This document shows, in pieces, positions 17,426 through 25,648 of a DNA stretch of 64,000 nucleotides (position 1 is its first letter; each line of letters begins with the position of its first letter). The notes under the pieces were generated by a model. The model was not told the DNA's origin, did no database searches, and was given only the letters and a program-made list of their open reading frames with translations. Made by a program: the position numbers and the translations under genes. The stretch covers positions 1,023,889-1,087,888 of the forward strand of contig NZ_VLPS01000001.1 of the NCBI RefSeq assembly GCF_007570865.1. The letters run 5' to 3'. Source of the DNA: Atlantibacter subterraneus (GTDB lineage Bacteria; Pseudomonadota; Gammaproteobacteria; Enterobacterales; Enterobacteriaceae).

Positions 17426-17993
17426 GGGTATTACCACGCCGCCGGTGGTGATTATTCTCGCCGCCGGAAAAGGGCAGCGGTTTCGTGATTCCGGCGGTCA
17501 AGAACATAAGCTGGATGCGCTGTTTGATGGCAAAACGGTGCTGGGGCACGTGCTGGAGGCGGTGAAAACTGCGGGTTTGCCGTGGCATCTCGTCAGGCCG
17601 CCAGGCGGAACCGGCGGTATGGGAGAGTCTATCGCCCTGGGCGTAACGGCGACGACGGATGCCTCCGGGTGGCTGATCCTGCCGGGGGATTTACCGCTTA
17701 TTCGGCCCGATTCGTTGCGGCGGGTTGCGCTGGCGCTAAACGAAAAGCCGGTCGTGGTGCCGTATTATCAGTCGCATCACGGTCATCCGGTGGGGTTTCA
17801 TCGCAGTTACTTGAAGGTATTGAGTGCATTGCAGGGGGATAAGGGGGCTGGCAGCATCGTGCAAATCGCGCATAAGCGCGGCGAGGTTTTACCCCTCGCG
17901 CTGAGCGACCGGGGCATCATTGATGATGTTGATACCACCGGGGATTTGCGTGCCCTACAGCACAGGCACGCCTCAAAAATCGGTATCGCATGA
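17415..17993 (+). CDS. MocA-like molybdenum cofactor cytidylyltransferase
   Basis: A 192-residue nucleotidyltransferase with the MocA/MobA-type NTP-binding N-terminus (VVIILAAGKGQRF...HKLDAL) followed by GGMGESIALGV, LPGDLPLI and the catalytic end GDKGAGSIVQ...DVDTTGDL. Enzymes of this family make molybdenum cytosine dinucleotide from Mo-MPT and CTP. The start at 17415 overlaps paoD by 11 bases, suggesting translational coupling. The standard E. coli pao operon does not end with this gene, so this operon appears to carry its own cofactor enzyme. Confidence 0.88.
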   Translation: MPFEGITTPPVVIILAAGKGQRFRDSGGQEHKLDALFDGKTVLGHVLEAVKTAGLPWHLVRPPGGTGGMGESIALGVTATTDASGWLILPGDLPLIRPDSLRRVALALNEKPVVVPYYQSHHGHPVGFHRSYLKVLSALQGDKGAGSIVQIAHKRGEVLPLALSDRGIIDDVDTTGDLRALQHRHASKIGIA

Positions 17994-17998
17994 CAACA

Positions 17999-18025
17999 AA
18001 CCCGGCTTACTGCGCCGGGTTTTTC
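17999..18025. terminator. Bidirectional terminator after the pao operon
   Basis: AACCCGGC-N7-GCCGGGTT followed by TTTT on the plus strand and TTTGTTG on the minus strand. It lies between the convergent MocA-like and GNAT genes and can end both transcripts. Confidence 0.85.
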
Positions 18026-18026
18026 A

Positions 18027-18491
18027 TTATCTCACCGGCATACGATATTCAATCATGCCGCTTTTCCTGGCGACCCAGTCATACAACCGCTGGCCGCGCA
18101 GGTTGGTTTCATGAGTATGCCAGTAGAGATGGGCAGAGTGGCGCTTGCGGGCCTGCTGCTGCACATACTCAATAAGCTGCTTGCCAATCTGCTTACCGCG
18201 AACCTCTTCGCTGACAAATAAATCCTCCAGATAGCAGTAATCCGTGTCTGCCCAGGTAGAACGATGGAACAGATAGTGGACCAGACCGACGACTTTGCCA
18301 TCGCATTTGGCCACTGCGCCGAATATCGGCTCAATCGGATTGAGAAAGCGGCTCCACGTCAGGCGAGTGACATCCTCTGAAATATCGACGCGATAAAACA
18401 CCTGATAGTTTTTCCATAGCGGGAGCCAGTCGGTGTAGTCCTGCTGGGTAACAGGCTCAATCGTGACGCGGGAATTTTGCGGGTTATTCAT
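18027..18491 (-). CDS. GNAT-family N-acetyltransferase
   Basis: A 154-residue acetyl-CoA-dependent acyltransferase. The acetyl-CoA loop is in the LEDLFVSEEVRGKQIGKQLIEYVQQQA region (RGKQIGK corresponds to Q/RxxGxG/A), followed by LYWHTHETNLRGQRLYDWVARKSG, typical of yeast-Gcn5/diamine-acetyltransferase-like GNATs. AAGGA precedes the start. It is divergent from a MocR regulator and may be its target. The acceptor is unknown. Confidence 0.88.
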   Translation of the reverse strand: MNNPQNSRVTIEPVTQQDYTDWLPLWKNYQVFYRVDISEDVTRLTWSRFLNPIEPIFGAVAKCDGKVVGLVHYLFHRSTWADTDYCYLEDLFVSEEVRGKQIGKQLIEYVQQQARKRHSAHLYWHTHETNLRGQRLYDWVARKSGMIEYRMPVR

Positions 18492-18559
18492 GGTTATCCT
18501 TTTATTTCATTGCTGTGATAACGGCTATGTTAATGGCGATTGTGGTTCCAAATAAGTGA

Positions 18560-18590
18560 CACTTTTTGTATTTTTAACAGATCCACTTTT
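18560..18590. promoter_or_regulatory. Direct repeat CACTTTT x2 upstream of the MocR gene
   Basis: Two CACTTTT heptamers start 24 bases apart in the 117-base region between the GNAT and MocR genes. MocR regulators such as GabR and PdxR bind direct repeats, so this is a candidate site; the match rests on spacing alone. Confidence 0.3.
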
Positions 18591-18608
18591 ATCTATATGA
18601 GCTTCGCC

Positions 18609-20036
18609 ATGAAAAAAACGGTCGCTCCGGTGTTTCACGAGCTATTGCTGGAAAAAGGCGTCATTAAAGACCAGGTCTATCATGCGTTGCGTAATGCCAT
18701 CCTTGACGGACGGCTTGCTGGCGGCTCGAAGATCCCCTCAAGCCGCGCCATGGCGGAAATGATGGCGATTTCCCGTAACTCGGTGATTGCCGGATTCGAT
18801 CGGTTAATGGATGAAGGATATCTTGAGACCCGCAAAGGGGCAGGGACGTTTGTTGCCCGCAGTATTCCGGATCGGCTAACTAACGAACATTTTCCGAGAG
18901 TGCCCCGGAACACGGTAACTCACGGGGAACACACGCCGGTCAGCGACGGCGGAATGGAGCGGCTTTTTGCGGTTGGGGTAGGCTGTACCGATCTCTTCCC
19001 CCATGATCTGTGGGGAAGGTTGCTTGGCCGGGTATGGCGGCAATCTCGACGGGAACTGAGTTTACACACCAGCCCGTATGGCTACCTGCCGCTGCGTCGG
19101 GCAATCACCCGCTATATCCAGGCATCCCGGGGCGTTAATTGCCAGGAGGATCAGGTGATTATCGTTAATGGTATCCAGCAGGCGCTGGATATCGCCGCTC
19201 GCTCCTTATTAACCGCGGGGGATGAAGTCTGGCTGGACGATCCGGGTTATAACGGCGCGCGCGGAGTCTTCGCCTCTGTGGGCGCAACGGTCTGCCCGGT
19301 CAGGGTCGATAGCGATGGTATGGATATCGACGACGGCATTCAGCATTACCCTCAGGCAAAGCTGGTGTATACCGCACCGTCGCACCAGTTTCCGTTAAGC
19401 GGGACGCTTAGCCTGCCGAGGCGTCTGACGCTGCTGGAGTGGGCGCATTCGCATAATGCATGGATATTCGAGGATGATTACAACAGCGAGTTTCGCTATG
19501 CAGCGCGGCCATTGCCGGCATTGCAGGGGCTGGATGCGCATCAGCGAGTCATCTACGCCGGCACCTTCTCTAAAATGATGTACCCGGCGTTCCGGGTAGG
19601 GTTTTTAGTGGTTCCCCGGGCGTTACGCGACCGTTTTATTACCACCCGCTATTACGCCGACCTCTGCAATGGCTATCTCGAACAGGCGGTATTGGCGCGG
19701 TTTATTGAAGAAGGACACTACGCCGCCCATGTGCGGCGGATCCGCAAAGCCTGTTATGAACGTAAATCCGCGCTGGTGGCCGCAATCGAACACTATTTCC
19801 CACAGCAGATGACGGTACATCCCACGGATTCCGGCGTACATATGGTGTGTTGGTTAGCTGGTGGACTGACGGCTCAGACAGTACAGGAAAAGGCGCAGCA
19901 GCTGGGGATGGGCATACAGACTTTTGATCGCTATTGCCAGCGGCCAATGTCTCGGGAAGGGATACTGCTCGGCTATGCGAACCATCCGCCTGAAGCGTTA
20001 AAAGAAGGCATTCGTCGTCTGGCAGAAGTAATATAG
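18609..20036 (+). CDS. MocR-family (GntR HTH plus aminotransferase) regulator
   Basis: About 475 residues. An N-terminal GntR winged helix (VYHALRNAILDGRLAGGSKI, PSSRAMAEMMAISRNSVIAG) is joined by a linker to a class I aminotransferase-like domain. The PLP lysine is in YAGTFSKMMYPAFRVGF, and the family pattern LEDDYNSEFRY is present as FEDDYNSEFRYA. Such proteins bind PLP and often an amino compound to control an adjacent gene. In-frame starts at 18540 and 18597 also exist; 18609 (MKKTVAPVFH) is chosen from family length, with a weak Shine-Dalgarno. The likely target is the divergent acetyltransferase. Confidence 0.88.
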   Translation: MKKTVAPVFHELLLEKGVIKDQVYHALRNAILDGRLAGGSKIPSSRAMAEMMAISRNSVIAGFDRLMDEGYLETRKGAGTFVARSIPDRLTNEHFPRVPRNTVTHGEHTPVSDGGMERLFAVGVGCTDLFPHDLWGRLLGRVWRQSRRELSLHTSPYGYLPLRRAITRYIQASRGVNCQEDQVIIVNGIQQALDIAARSLLTAGDEVWLDDPGYNGARGVFASVGATVCPVRVDSDGMDIDDGIQHYPQAKLVYTAPSHQFPLSGTLSLPRRLTLLEWAHSHNAWIFEDDYNSEFRYAARPLPALQGLDAHQRVIYAGTFSKMMYPAFRVGFLVVPRALRDRFITTRYYADLCNGYLEQAVLARFIEEGHYAAHVRRIRKACYERKSALVAAIEHYFPQQMTVHPTDSGVHMVCWLAGGLTAQTVQEKAQQLGMGIQTFDRYCQRPMSREGILLGYANHPPEALKEGIRRLAEVI

Positions 20037-20121
20037 CATTAGTTACAACATACAGCATGACACTAACAAATAACTGAACGTTAGCTCAGTACCTTATTCG
20101 TTAAGCAGGTAAGAAAGGGCA

Positions 20122-20148
20122 GAGTGAGCCGTTTTTTGGGCTCACTCC
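20122..20148 (-). terminator. Hairpin between MocR gene and digH
   Basis: AGTGAGCC-N8-GGCTCACT stem with a T-rich loop just beyond the digH stop. The genes converge here. It lacks a clean terminal T run in either direction, so strength is uncertain. Confidence 0.5.
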
Positions 20149-20160
20149 AGAGAGGGAAAA

Positions 20161-21480
20161 TCAGCGGCTGCTCCAGCGATGTTTGAGATAATCAACGGCC
20201 TGGCGCGTTTGCGGTTGTTCCAGATAGGCTTCCCTGAACAGAATTGTGCCGTGGATATGCGGGTCAGATTCGTTCATATCGAGCTGTTTTTTTAGCTCCG
20301 GTACGCCGCCTTGTACCATCCAGTCCGGCTCGTTTTTTGACGGTTCGCCCACTTTATACAGCGCAACGCCAATATACAGGCGGGTGTTGGTCGGTTTAAC
20401 CACGTCGGACCACCATTTCGCCAGCACCCCGTAGCGGGCCGCATCGCGGGCGAAAGGCCAGTAAATCTGCGGAGCGATATAATCCAGCCAGCCTTTTTGC
20501 ACCCACAGACGGGTATCGGCGAATGACTCATCATAAGCCGCTGCGCCGCGGGTATCAGAACCGGCAGGATCGTGCGAGCGGTTACGCCACACGCCCGCAG
20601 GGCTGACGCCAAACTCGACGTTCGGGTTCAGCTGCTTAATGGTGCGGGAAACCTGCTCGATAAGCTGCGCCGTGTTATGCCGCCGCCAGTCCGCCTTCGA
20701 CGCAAAGCCCTGACCATACTGTCGCCAGGTCTGGTTATCGTTCAGGGTGGAGGCGGGCGTTTCGGTATAGAAATAGTCATCGAACTGCACGCCGTCCACC
20801 GGATAGCGCGCAACCACTTCCGCCACGATACTGGTGATCCAGTCGCGGGCCTCCGGAATGCCGGGGTCGAGCACAAACCGGTCGCCCGAGGTGCGTATCC
20901 AGTCGCGATGCAGGACAAAAATACTGGCAGGATTTAAGGGCAGGGTGCGGTTAAGCTCATTTACTGTTGAACTGCGGATATTGGTCGACACCCGATAAGG
21001 GTTAAACCACGCGTGCACCTTCATGCCGCGCTGATGCGCTTCATCGAGAATGAACTGAAGCGGATCGTAACCGGGATCTTTACCGATTTCGCCAGTCAGC
21101 ATATCTGACCATGGCAGGATTTTTGATGGCCACAGCGCAGTAGCATCGGGTTTAACCTGAAAGAACACCGTATTGATGCCCATGCTTTTCAGATTATCCA
21201 GCTTGCTGGTCAATGCCTGTTTTTGCTGACGGATCCGCGCGTCAGGGCTGAGATTAACCGAGTTCACCGGCGGCCAGTCGAGGCGAGACACGGTCGCCAG
21301 CCACACGCCGCGCATCGGCTGCGAGTTTTGCCCTGGCTTATCCGGCAGCGGGTGTTTTGCCACCGGCGGCAATGGCGTCACCAGTGACTTCGGCGGTTCT
21401 GAGGAACAACTGGTAAGAAACAGCGCGGCGGCAATGATTTTTGCGCTCGCGAAACGGGGAAAGCGACGAGTATTGATGAT
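20161..21480 (-). CDS. digH: Glycosyl hydrolase DigH (YddW), lipoprotein
   Basis: GHL10/DUF187-family enzyme, closely matching E. coli DigH, which cleaves denuded peptidoglycan glycan strands. Family segments include MRGVWLATVSRLDWPP, FFQVKPDATALWPS, AWFNPYRVS, DGVQFDDYFY and GVSPAGVWRN. The frame extends upstream through a lipoprotein signal ending LFLTSC (lipobox cysteine) but contains no ATG, GTG or TTG upstream of that signal. Two adjacent ATC codons at 21480-21475 follow AGGGAG by 6 bases. Starting at 21480 gives 439 residues, the length of E. coli DigH. A GTG at 21381 would drop the lipoprotein signal and is less likely. Outer-membrane or periplasmic location is expected. Confidence 0.88.
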   Translation of the reverse strand: MINTRRFPRFASAKIIAAALFLTSCSSEPPKSLVTPLPPVAKHPLPDKPGQNSQPMRGVWLATVSRLDWPPVNSVNLSPDARIRQQKQALTSKLDNLKSMGINTVFFQVKPDATALWPSKILPWSDMLTGEIGKDPGYDPLQFILDEAHQRGMKVHAWFNPYRVSTNIRSSTVNELNRTLPLNPASIFVLHRDWIRTSGDRFVLDPGIPEARDWITSIVAEVVARYPVDGVQFDDYFYTETPASTLNDNQTWRQYGQGFASKADWRRHNTAQLIEQVSRTIKQLNPNVEFGVSPAGVWRNRSHDPAGSDTRGAAAYDESFADTRLWVQKGWLDYIAPQIYWPFARDAARYGVLAKWWSDVVKPTNTRLYIGVALYKVGEPSKNEPDWMVQGGVPELKKQLDMNESDPHIHGTILFREAYLEQPQTRQAVDYLKHRWSSR

Positions 21481-21580
21481 GAGACACTCCCTTTATTCTA
21501 ATCGTCATTAACGTGGCTTAAGGCTGTACGAAACCAGCCATGGCGAGTAAGTATATACCTGACTTAAGCGCAACGGCAGC

Positions 21581-22843
21581 TTATCGCAGCCGGTTGATAT
21601 TGCTGTTCAACTGAGACTGGATATAACGCAGCGTATCGGCGGTGATTTGGCCTGGCAGGATAGTTTCGGCTATGGCTGAAAACGCTTGAGCAACTTCAGA
21701 AATGCGTTCAACGATCCGGCGGATTTCTGATTCAGTGAGATCGGCCTCCTGAGTACCGAGCGCCAGAAGATGTTTCCGTTGAATATCTAATGCTTCACCC
21801 ATCACATCCATCTGATGATATCCACCGGGCCCGTCGCACCAGGTAACATCGAAAGCAGGGGCCAGTTGCCACGCGCCGGTTGATGACATTCGGTAAGCGA
21901 AGTTTTTAGGATGGTCGTCCCGGTTATTAAAGATGACGTTGAACACCACGCGCTCAAAGGCGCGCGCGGTTTCACGTACATCATTTGTGCAGACCCGCGT
22001 GGCACGTAAAAAATTAATGTAATCCAGCGAACCCGCTACCTGATAGTTGGCCCCGGTAAAGGCCGCCAGGCTTTGCATCGGGACCCGCATTCCCTGTTCT
22101 CTGTCAAACCGGCGAGTGGCAAATGCGGACTGCCCGCCAGGCAGTTCAAAGTATTCACTGTCCGATGTGTCGATGCCGCACTGGCGTAAACAATGGGCAT
22201 AGACCCTTTCAATGGCGCATACTTCTGGATGTTCGTGTCTGGCAGGGAATTTAATCAGCCAGGGCTCCAGTCCTTCAGTTGATGCAGTGGTGAAGCGGCC
22301 AGTGGTGTTATCACGGTATAACAGCGCTTTCGGGCGTGCGCCCTGTGGTGAACCGCCCATTTGTAGCAATCTGGACAAGAATTCTCCGCCTTCACCATCA
22401 AGAACTTCCTGCACTTCGCTAGCCAGCTGGCTTAAGGGAATATCTTGCGTCGCGGTTAACGCTTCCGGCTGAACCGGAACAAAAGACATCGCCCCCATTG
22501 CATTCTCGCCAATATAGGTGAGCCTTTCGAGCGAGCTAATTCGTGCAGGGTTTAAGCCTCGCTGCCTGAACAGGCGATCCATCAGCAACATTCCCCAGCC
22601 GTCAGGAAGTGAATCGTAAACCGGGCCCGGCAGACCAAGCTGATGTGCAGGAAAATCGCGCCGCAAACGAGGCCCGTTTAACGGCAGAGAGAGAAGGGAG
22701 AGTTCCAGTCCTTTTTCCATCGCGGCCTGGCTGTACTCGAACATAATCAAGGGGCGGCCGGTAAGGGCGGTTGTAATTGCCAGCGTCCCCCAAAGCCATC
22801 TTTCGCCCCATCCCTGATAATAAACCTCGACGCTATTCGGCAT
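21581..22843 (-). CDS. HipA-family serine/threonine kinase toxin
   Basis: A 420-residue HipA-like protein. The HipA N-terminal (couple_hipA) domain shows LPLNGPRLRRDFPAHQLGLPGPVYDSLPDGWGM. The kinase-like C-terminus has GGSPQGARPKALL (glycine-rich loop), LIKFPARHEHPE, the catalytic FNNRDDHPKNF motif and the metal-binding APAFDVTW (DFG equivalent). HipA toxins phosphorylate aminoacyl-tRNA synthetases such as GltX and slow growth. Its start overlaps the antitoxin gene by 11 bases. It is divergent in detail from E. coli HipA, so the target is unknown. Confidence 0.9.
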   Translation of the reverse strand: MPNSVEVYYQGWGERWLWGTLAITTALTGRPLIMFEYSQAAMEKGLELSLLSLPLNGPRLRRDFPAHQLGLPGPVYDSLPDGWGMLLMDRLFRQRGLNPARISSLERLTYIGENAMGAMSFVPVQPEALTATQDIPLSQLASEVQEVLDGEGGEFLSRLLQMGGSPQGARPKALLYRDNTTGRFTTASTEGLEPWLIKFPARHEHPEVCAIERVYAHCLRQCGIDTSDSEYFELPGGQSAFATRRFDREQGMRVPMQSLAAFTGANYQVAGSLDYINFLRATRVCTNDVRETARAFERVVFNVIFNNRDDHPKNFAYRMSSTGAWQLAPAFDVTWCDGPGGYHQMDVMGEALDIQRKHLLALGTQEADLTESEIRRIVERISEVAQAFSAIAETILPGQITADTLRYIQSQLNSNINRLR

Positions 22844-23150
22844 CCTGGCTCCTTTTCTTTATACGCTGACGGTTAAGGCTCTCTTCATAGCGGCGCAGAT
22901 CGTCAAGGCTTTCAAGGTGCGGTTGAAACAGTTGCTCCAGCTCATGAACACGCCCCAGCACCATCGCGACCCGCACCAGGCTTTCGAAGCCGATATTTTT
23001 ACCGGACTCCATGTTAGATACCGTATTGACGCCCACGCCTGCTCTTGCCGCCACTTCCGATTGGGTCATTTGCAGGGTAATGCGTTGTTGACGTAACCGT
23101 TCGCAAAGCAATTTGACGATTTCGCTGGGTTTCTTTAAGTATAAATCCAT
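22833..23150 (-). CDS. HipB-like XRE-family antitoxin
   Basis: A 105-residue protein with an XRE helix-turn-helix (LRQQRITLQMTQSEVAARAG, VGVNTVSNMESGKNIGFESLVRVAMVLG) and a charged C-terminal tail of about 35 residues. It should bind DNA and neutralise the HipA toxin encoded immediately downstream. The ATG at 23150 is preferred to one at 23189 because the predicted promoter TATAAT would place the transcript start within the longer form. Confidence 0.87.
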   Translation of the reverse strand: MDLYLKKPSEIVKLLCERLRQQRITLQMTQSEVAARAGVGVNTVSNMESGKNIGFESLVRVAMVLGRVHELEQLFQPHLESLDDLRRYEESLNRQRIKKRSQDAE

Positions 23151-23179
23151 AATAATAGGTGTTAATGGGCTTTTAAGGA

Positions 23180-23206
23180 GATAACACACATTATAATAGT
23201 TTTATC
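23180..23206 (-). promoter_or_regulatory. Promoter and candidate operator of the hipBA-like operon
   Basis: On the minus strand a perfect TATAAT (23195-23190) lies 40 bases before the antitoxin ATG. It is bracketed by an inverted repeat, GATAA at 23180-23184 and TTATC at 23202-23206. A palindrome around the -10 box fits antitoxin autorepression. No convincing -35 hexamer is present. Confidence 0.4.
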
Positions 23207-23317
23207 ACGTTATGGCGTAACTGAAAACGACGTTAGTTGCCTGGTTGGTAAAAATTCTTCTGGCGGCAGCGCGGGAGTGTACTACGTTCAGTAAAGCGAC
23301 TTTTATGGGATAAATTC

Positions 23318-24118
23318 ATGAAACCTACATTGATTGTACTGATAACCAGCCTGTCCTTAGCGGGCTGTGGTGCCAATAATACGCCTCCTGAAACTCCCAT
23401 TCCCGGTGAGAAAACGTCTTCTGGAATGCGCACGCTGGAAACCGGTGCTCAGCTTATTCAATCCCGTCCGCCGGTGGAGGCGATCAGCACCTATCTTGAC
23501 GGCTTTCATTTTTACAACGGTGACAAAAATGGCCAAATGGAAGCCCATCACTATGTAACAGTACTCAACGAAGACGTTATGCAGGCCGTGATTTACGACG
23601 GTAATACCAAAGATGCCCGGTTAATGGGCGTAGAGTACATTATCAGCGAACGCCTGTTTAACACGCTACCCGCGGAAGAAAAAAAGCTGTGGCACAGTCA
23701 TCAGTATGAAGTGAAATCCGGAAGTCTCATTGCACCCGGATTGCCTGCGGCGGCGGATAAAGCCCTGATGAGCAAAATTGTGAATACCTACGGCAAGACC
23801 TGGCATACCTGGCACACTGACCGGGATAAAACGCTGCCGCTCGGTATTCCGGCGCTGATGATGGGCTTTACCGGGGAAGGGCAGTTGGATCCACAACTAT
23901 TGGCCGACCGGGATCGACGATTTGATGTGAACACTCACGTCATCAAACAGCAACGAACAGATATCGTGGCGCATCCAGTCGCCGAAGGTGCCAACGCCTG
24001 GCAGAGCGGTGAAGTTATTCAGCTTAAGCGGGTTAAGGGTTCAGGTGAGCATGGTCGCGGCGACACCCGTCATTTCGGGACATCGGAGCAAACCAGAGAT
24101 GCAAGCAAGCGCGATTGA
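23318..24118 (+). CDS. DUF1264/OBAP-like lipoprotein
   Basis: A 266-residue protein with a lipoprotein signal (MKPTLIVLITSLSLAGC; lipobox LAGC, Cys17). The mature part matches the DUF1264 family, named after plant oil-body-associated proteins: YLDGFHFYNGDKNGQMEAHHY, NEDVMQAVIYDG, GVEYIISERLFNTLP and EEKKLWHSHQYEVKSG. The histidine-rich AHHY and WHSH motifs are conserved, but no activity is established. The C-terminus is polar with repeated basic residues. A lipid-anchored envelope location is inferred. Followed by a good terminator, so it is monocistronic. Confidence 0.88.
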   Translation: MKPTLIVLITSLSLAGCGANNTPPETPIPGEKTSSGMRTLETGAQLIQSRPPVEAISTYLDGFHFYNGDKNGQMEAHHYVTVLNEDVMQAVIYDGNTKDARLMGVEYIISERLFNTLPAEEKKLWHSHQYEVKSGSLIAPGLPAAADKALMSKIVNTYGKTWHTWHTDRDKTLPLGIPALMMGFTGEGQLDPQLLADRDRRFDVNTHVIKQQRTDIVAHPVAEGANAWQSGEVIQLKRVKGSGEHGRGDTRHFGTSEQTRDASKRD

Positions 24119-24165
24119 TGGCATTTGACTTTGTGGACATGGATGATTTAACAAACCCAAAGCAA

Positions 24166-24190
24166 GCCCGCCACAAAGGCGGGTTTTTTA
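24166..24190 (+). terminator. Rho-independent terminator after the OBAP-like gene
   Basis: GCCCGCC-ACAAA-GGCGGG stem followed by TTTTTT. Standard intrinsic terminator. Confidence 0.9.
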
Positions 24191-24283
24191 TTGCCCAACG
24201 GTAATGCAGCAACAGGGGACAGAGCAGAGGATTGATGCCGGGCCGCCTGAGAACCGCCGGCAACAGGTATAAATTCAATTTAA

Positions 24284-24299
24284 CATAATATACATTATG
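24284..24299. promoter_or_regulatory. Palindrome CATAAT-ATAC-ATTATG upstream of the M20 gene
   Basis: Six-base perfect arms in the 376-base gap before the M20 amidohydrolase gene. The gap otherwise holds the preceding terminator and no gene. It may be an operator or an A+T-rich promoter element; the distance to the start (about 195 bases) makes the assignment weak. Confidence 0.25.
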
Positions 24300-24494
24300 C
24301 GCACCAACATAGAACCCGATAAAATCTGCCATTTCGCCACGCTACATTGTCCCAGCTAATCAACGCCACCACACCATTTCAAATCCCAGCCTGTATTTCT
24401 TCTTTCCGGATAAGCTTTCCATAAATCGTTAGTTCACGCAGCCAGACGCACACTGGATGATTGATGAGATCTAATAACAAAGGAATTCATCATC

Positions 24495-25631
24495 ATGCAC
24501 CTGTACGGCACCGAGCAACTGATTAACTGGCGACGTGAATTGCATCAGAACCCGGAACTCTCCAACCAGGAATTTGCCACCACACAACGCATCACCCGCT
24601 GGCTCCAGCAAGGCAATATTCGGTTACTGCCCCTGAAACTGAAAACCGGCGTGGTTGCAGAAATTGGCCAAGGCGAGCCGCTTATCGCGCTGCGCGCGGA
24701 TATCGACGCCTTGCCCATCGACGAAAAAACTCAGCGCCCGTGGGCATCGCAAACCCCCGGCGTGATGCATGCTTGCGGTCATGACGTCCATACCACCGTT
24801 ATGCTCGGCGTAGCTCATCGTCTGAAGCAGCAGGAAGCGCGTCTGCCTGGCCGGGTGCGAATTCTGTTCCAGCCCGCCGAAGAAACCTTTAATGGCGCAC
24901 AGCAGTTAATTGATGCTGGCGCGCTGGATGGCGTACAGGCAATTTTTGGGATGCACAACGCACCGGACCTGCCGCTGGGCGAATTTCGCACCTGCGGCGG
25001 CGCGCTGTATGCCAATGTCGAGCGCTTCGTTATCCGCATTCAGGGTAAAGGCGCTCACGCCGCGCGTCCACATGATGGCGTGGATACCATTGTGATCGGC
25101 AGCCAGATTGTCACGGCGCTGCAAACCCTGCCTTCGCGCATGTTCAGCTCGCTGGATTCGGTGATCGTCAGCGTAACGCGTTTCACCGCGGGCAATACCT
25201 GGAACGTGCTGCCGCACAACATTGAACTGGAAGGCACCGTGCGCACCCACGACGCCGGCATTCGTGACGCGGTACCGGAGAAGATCCGCACGCTGATCCA
25301 GGGCATCGCCTCTGGCTTTGGCGCAAATGCCGATCTGGAGTGGATTGCCGGGCCGCCGGCGCTGATTAACACCCCGCAGTGGGCCGAGTTTGCCCTTGAA
25401 CTGGCCCAGCGCAGCGGCTATCGCACTGCCCTCGCCTCACCGCAAATGGGCGGCGAAGATTTCGCTTTTTACTTACACCACGTACCGGGCGTTTTCATTA
25501 ATGTAGGCAGCGCCAGCGATGCGGGCCTGCACCATCCGGCGTTCGATCCCGATGAAAGTCTGATCGAACCGGCGGTTAATTACTTCACCCAACTCGCCCC
25601 CCGCGCCCTGAGCGCGGTGGCTGGCCTTTGA
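24495..25631 (+). CDS. M20D-family amidohydrolase (IAA-amino acid hydrolase/carboxypeptidase type)
   Basis: A 378-residue zinc or manganese hydrolase that removes an acyl group from N-acyl amino acids. Family motifs: INWRRELHQNPELSNQEFATT, ALRADIDALPI, MHACGHDVHTTVMLG (metal ligands), FQPAEETFNGAQQLI (metal and catalytic glutamates), a dimerisation lid starting VIRIQGKGAHAARPHDG, and the C-terminal ligand LHHPAFDPDE. AAGGA precedes the start. No signal peptide, so cytoplasmic. It is followed at 17 bases by the VOC gene, forming a two-gene operon. Natural acyl donor unknown; indole-acetyl and other aryl-acyl conjugates are family precedents. Confidence 0.92.
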   Translation: MHLYGTEQLINWRRELHQNPELSNQEFATTQRITRWLQQGNIRLLPLKLKTGVVAEIGQGEPLIALRADIDALPIDEKTQRPWASQTPGVMHACGHDVHTTVMLGVAHRLKQQEARLPGRVRILFQPAEETFNGAQQLIDAGALDGVQAIFGMHNAPDLPLGEFRTCGGALYANVERFVIRIQGKGAHAARPHDGVDTIVIGSQIVTALQTLPSRMFSSLDSVIVSVTRFTAGNTWNVLPHNIELEGTVRTHDAGIRDAVPEKIRTLIQGIASGFGANADLEWIAGPPALINTPQWAEFALELAQRSGYRTALASPQMGGEDFAFYLHHVPGVFINVGSASDAGLHHPAFDPDESLIEPAVNYFTQLAPRALSAVAGL

Positions 25632-25648
25632 GAAAAAGGATATTCGTC

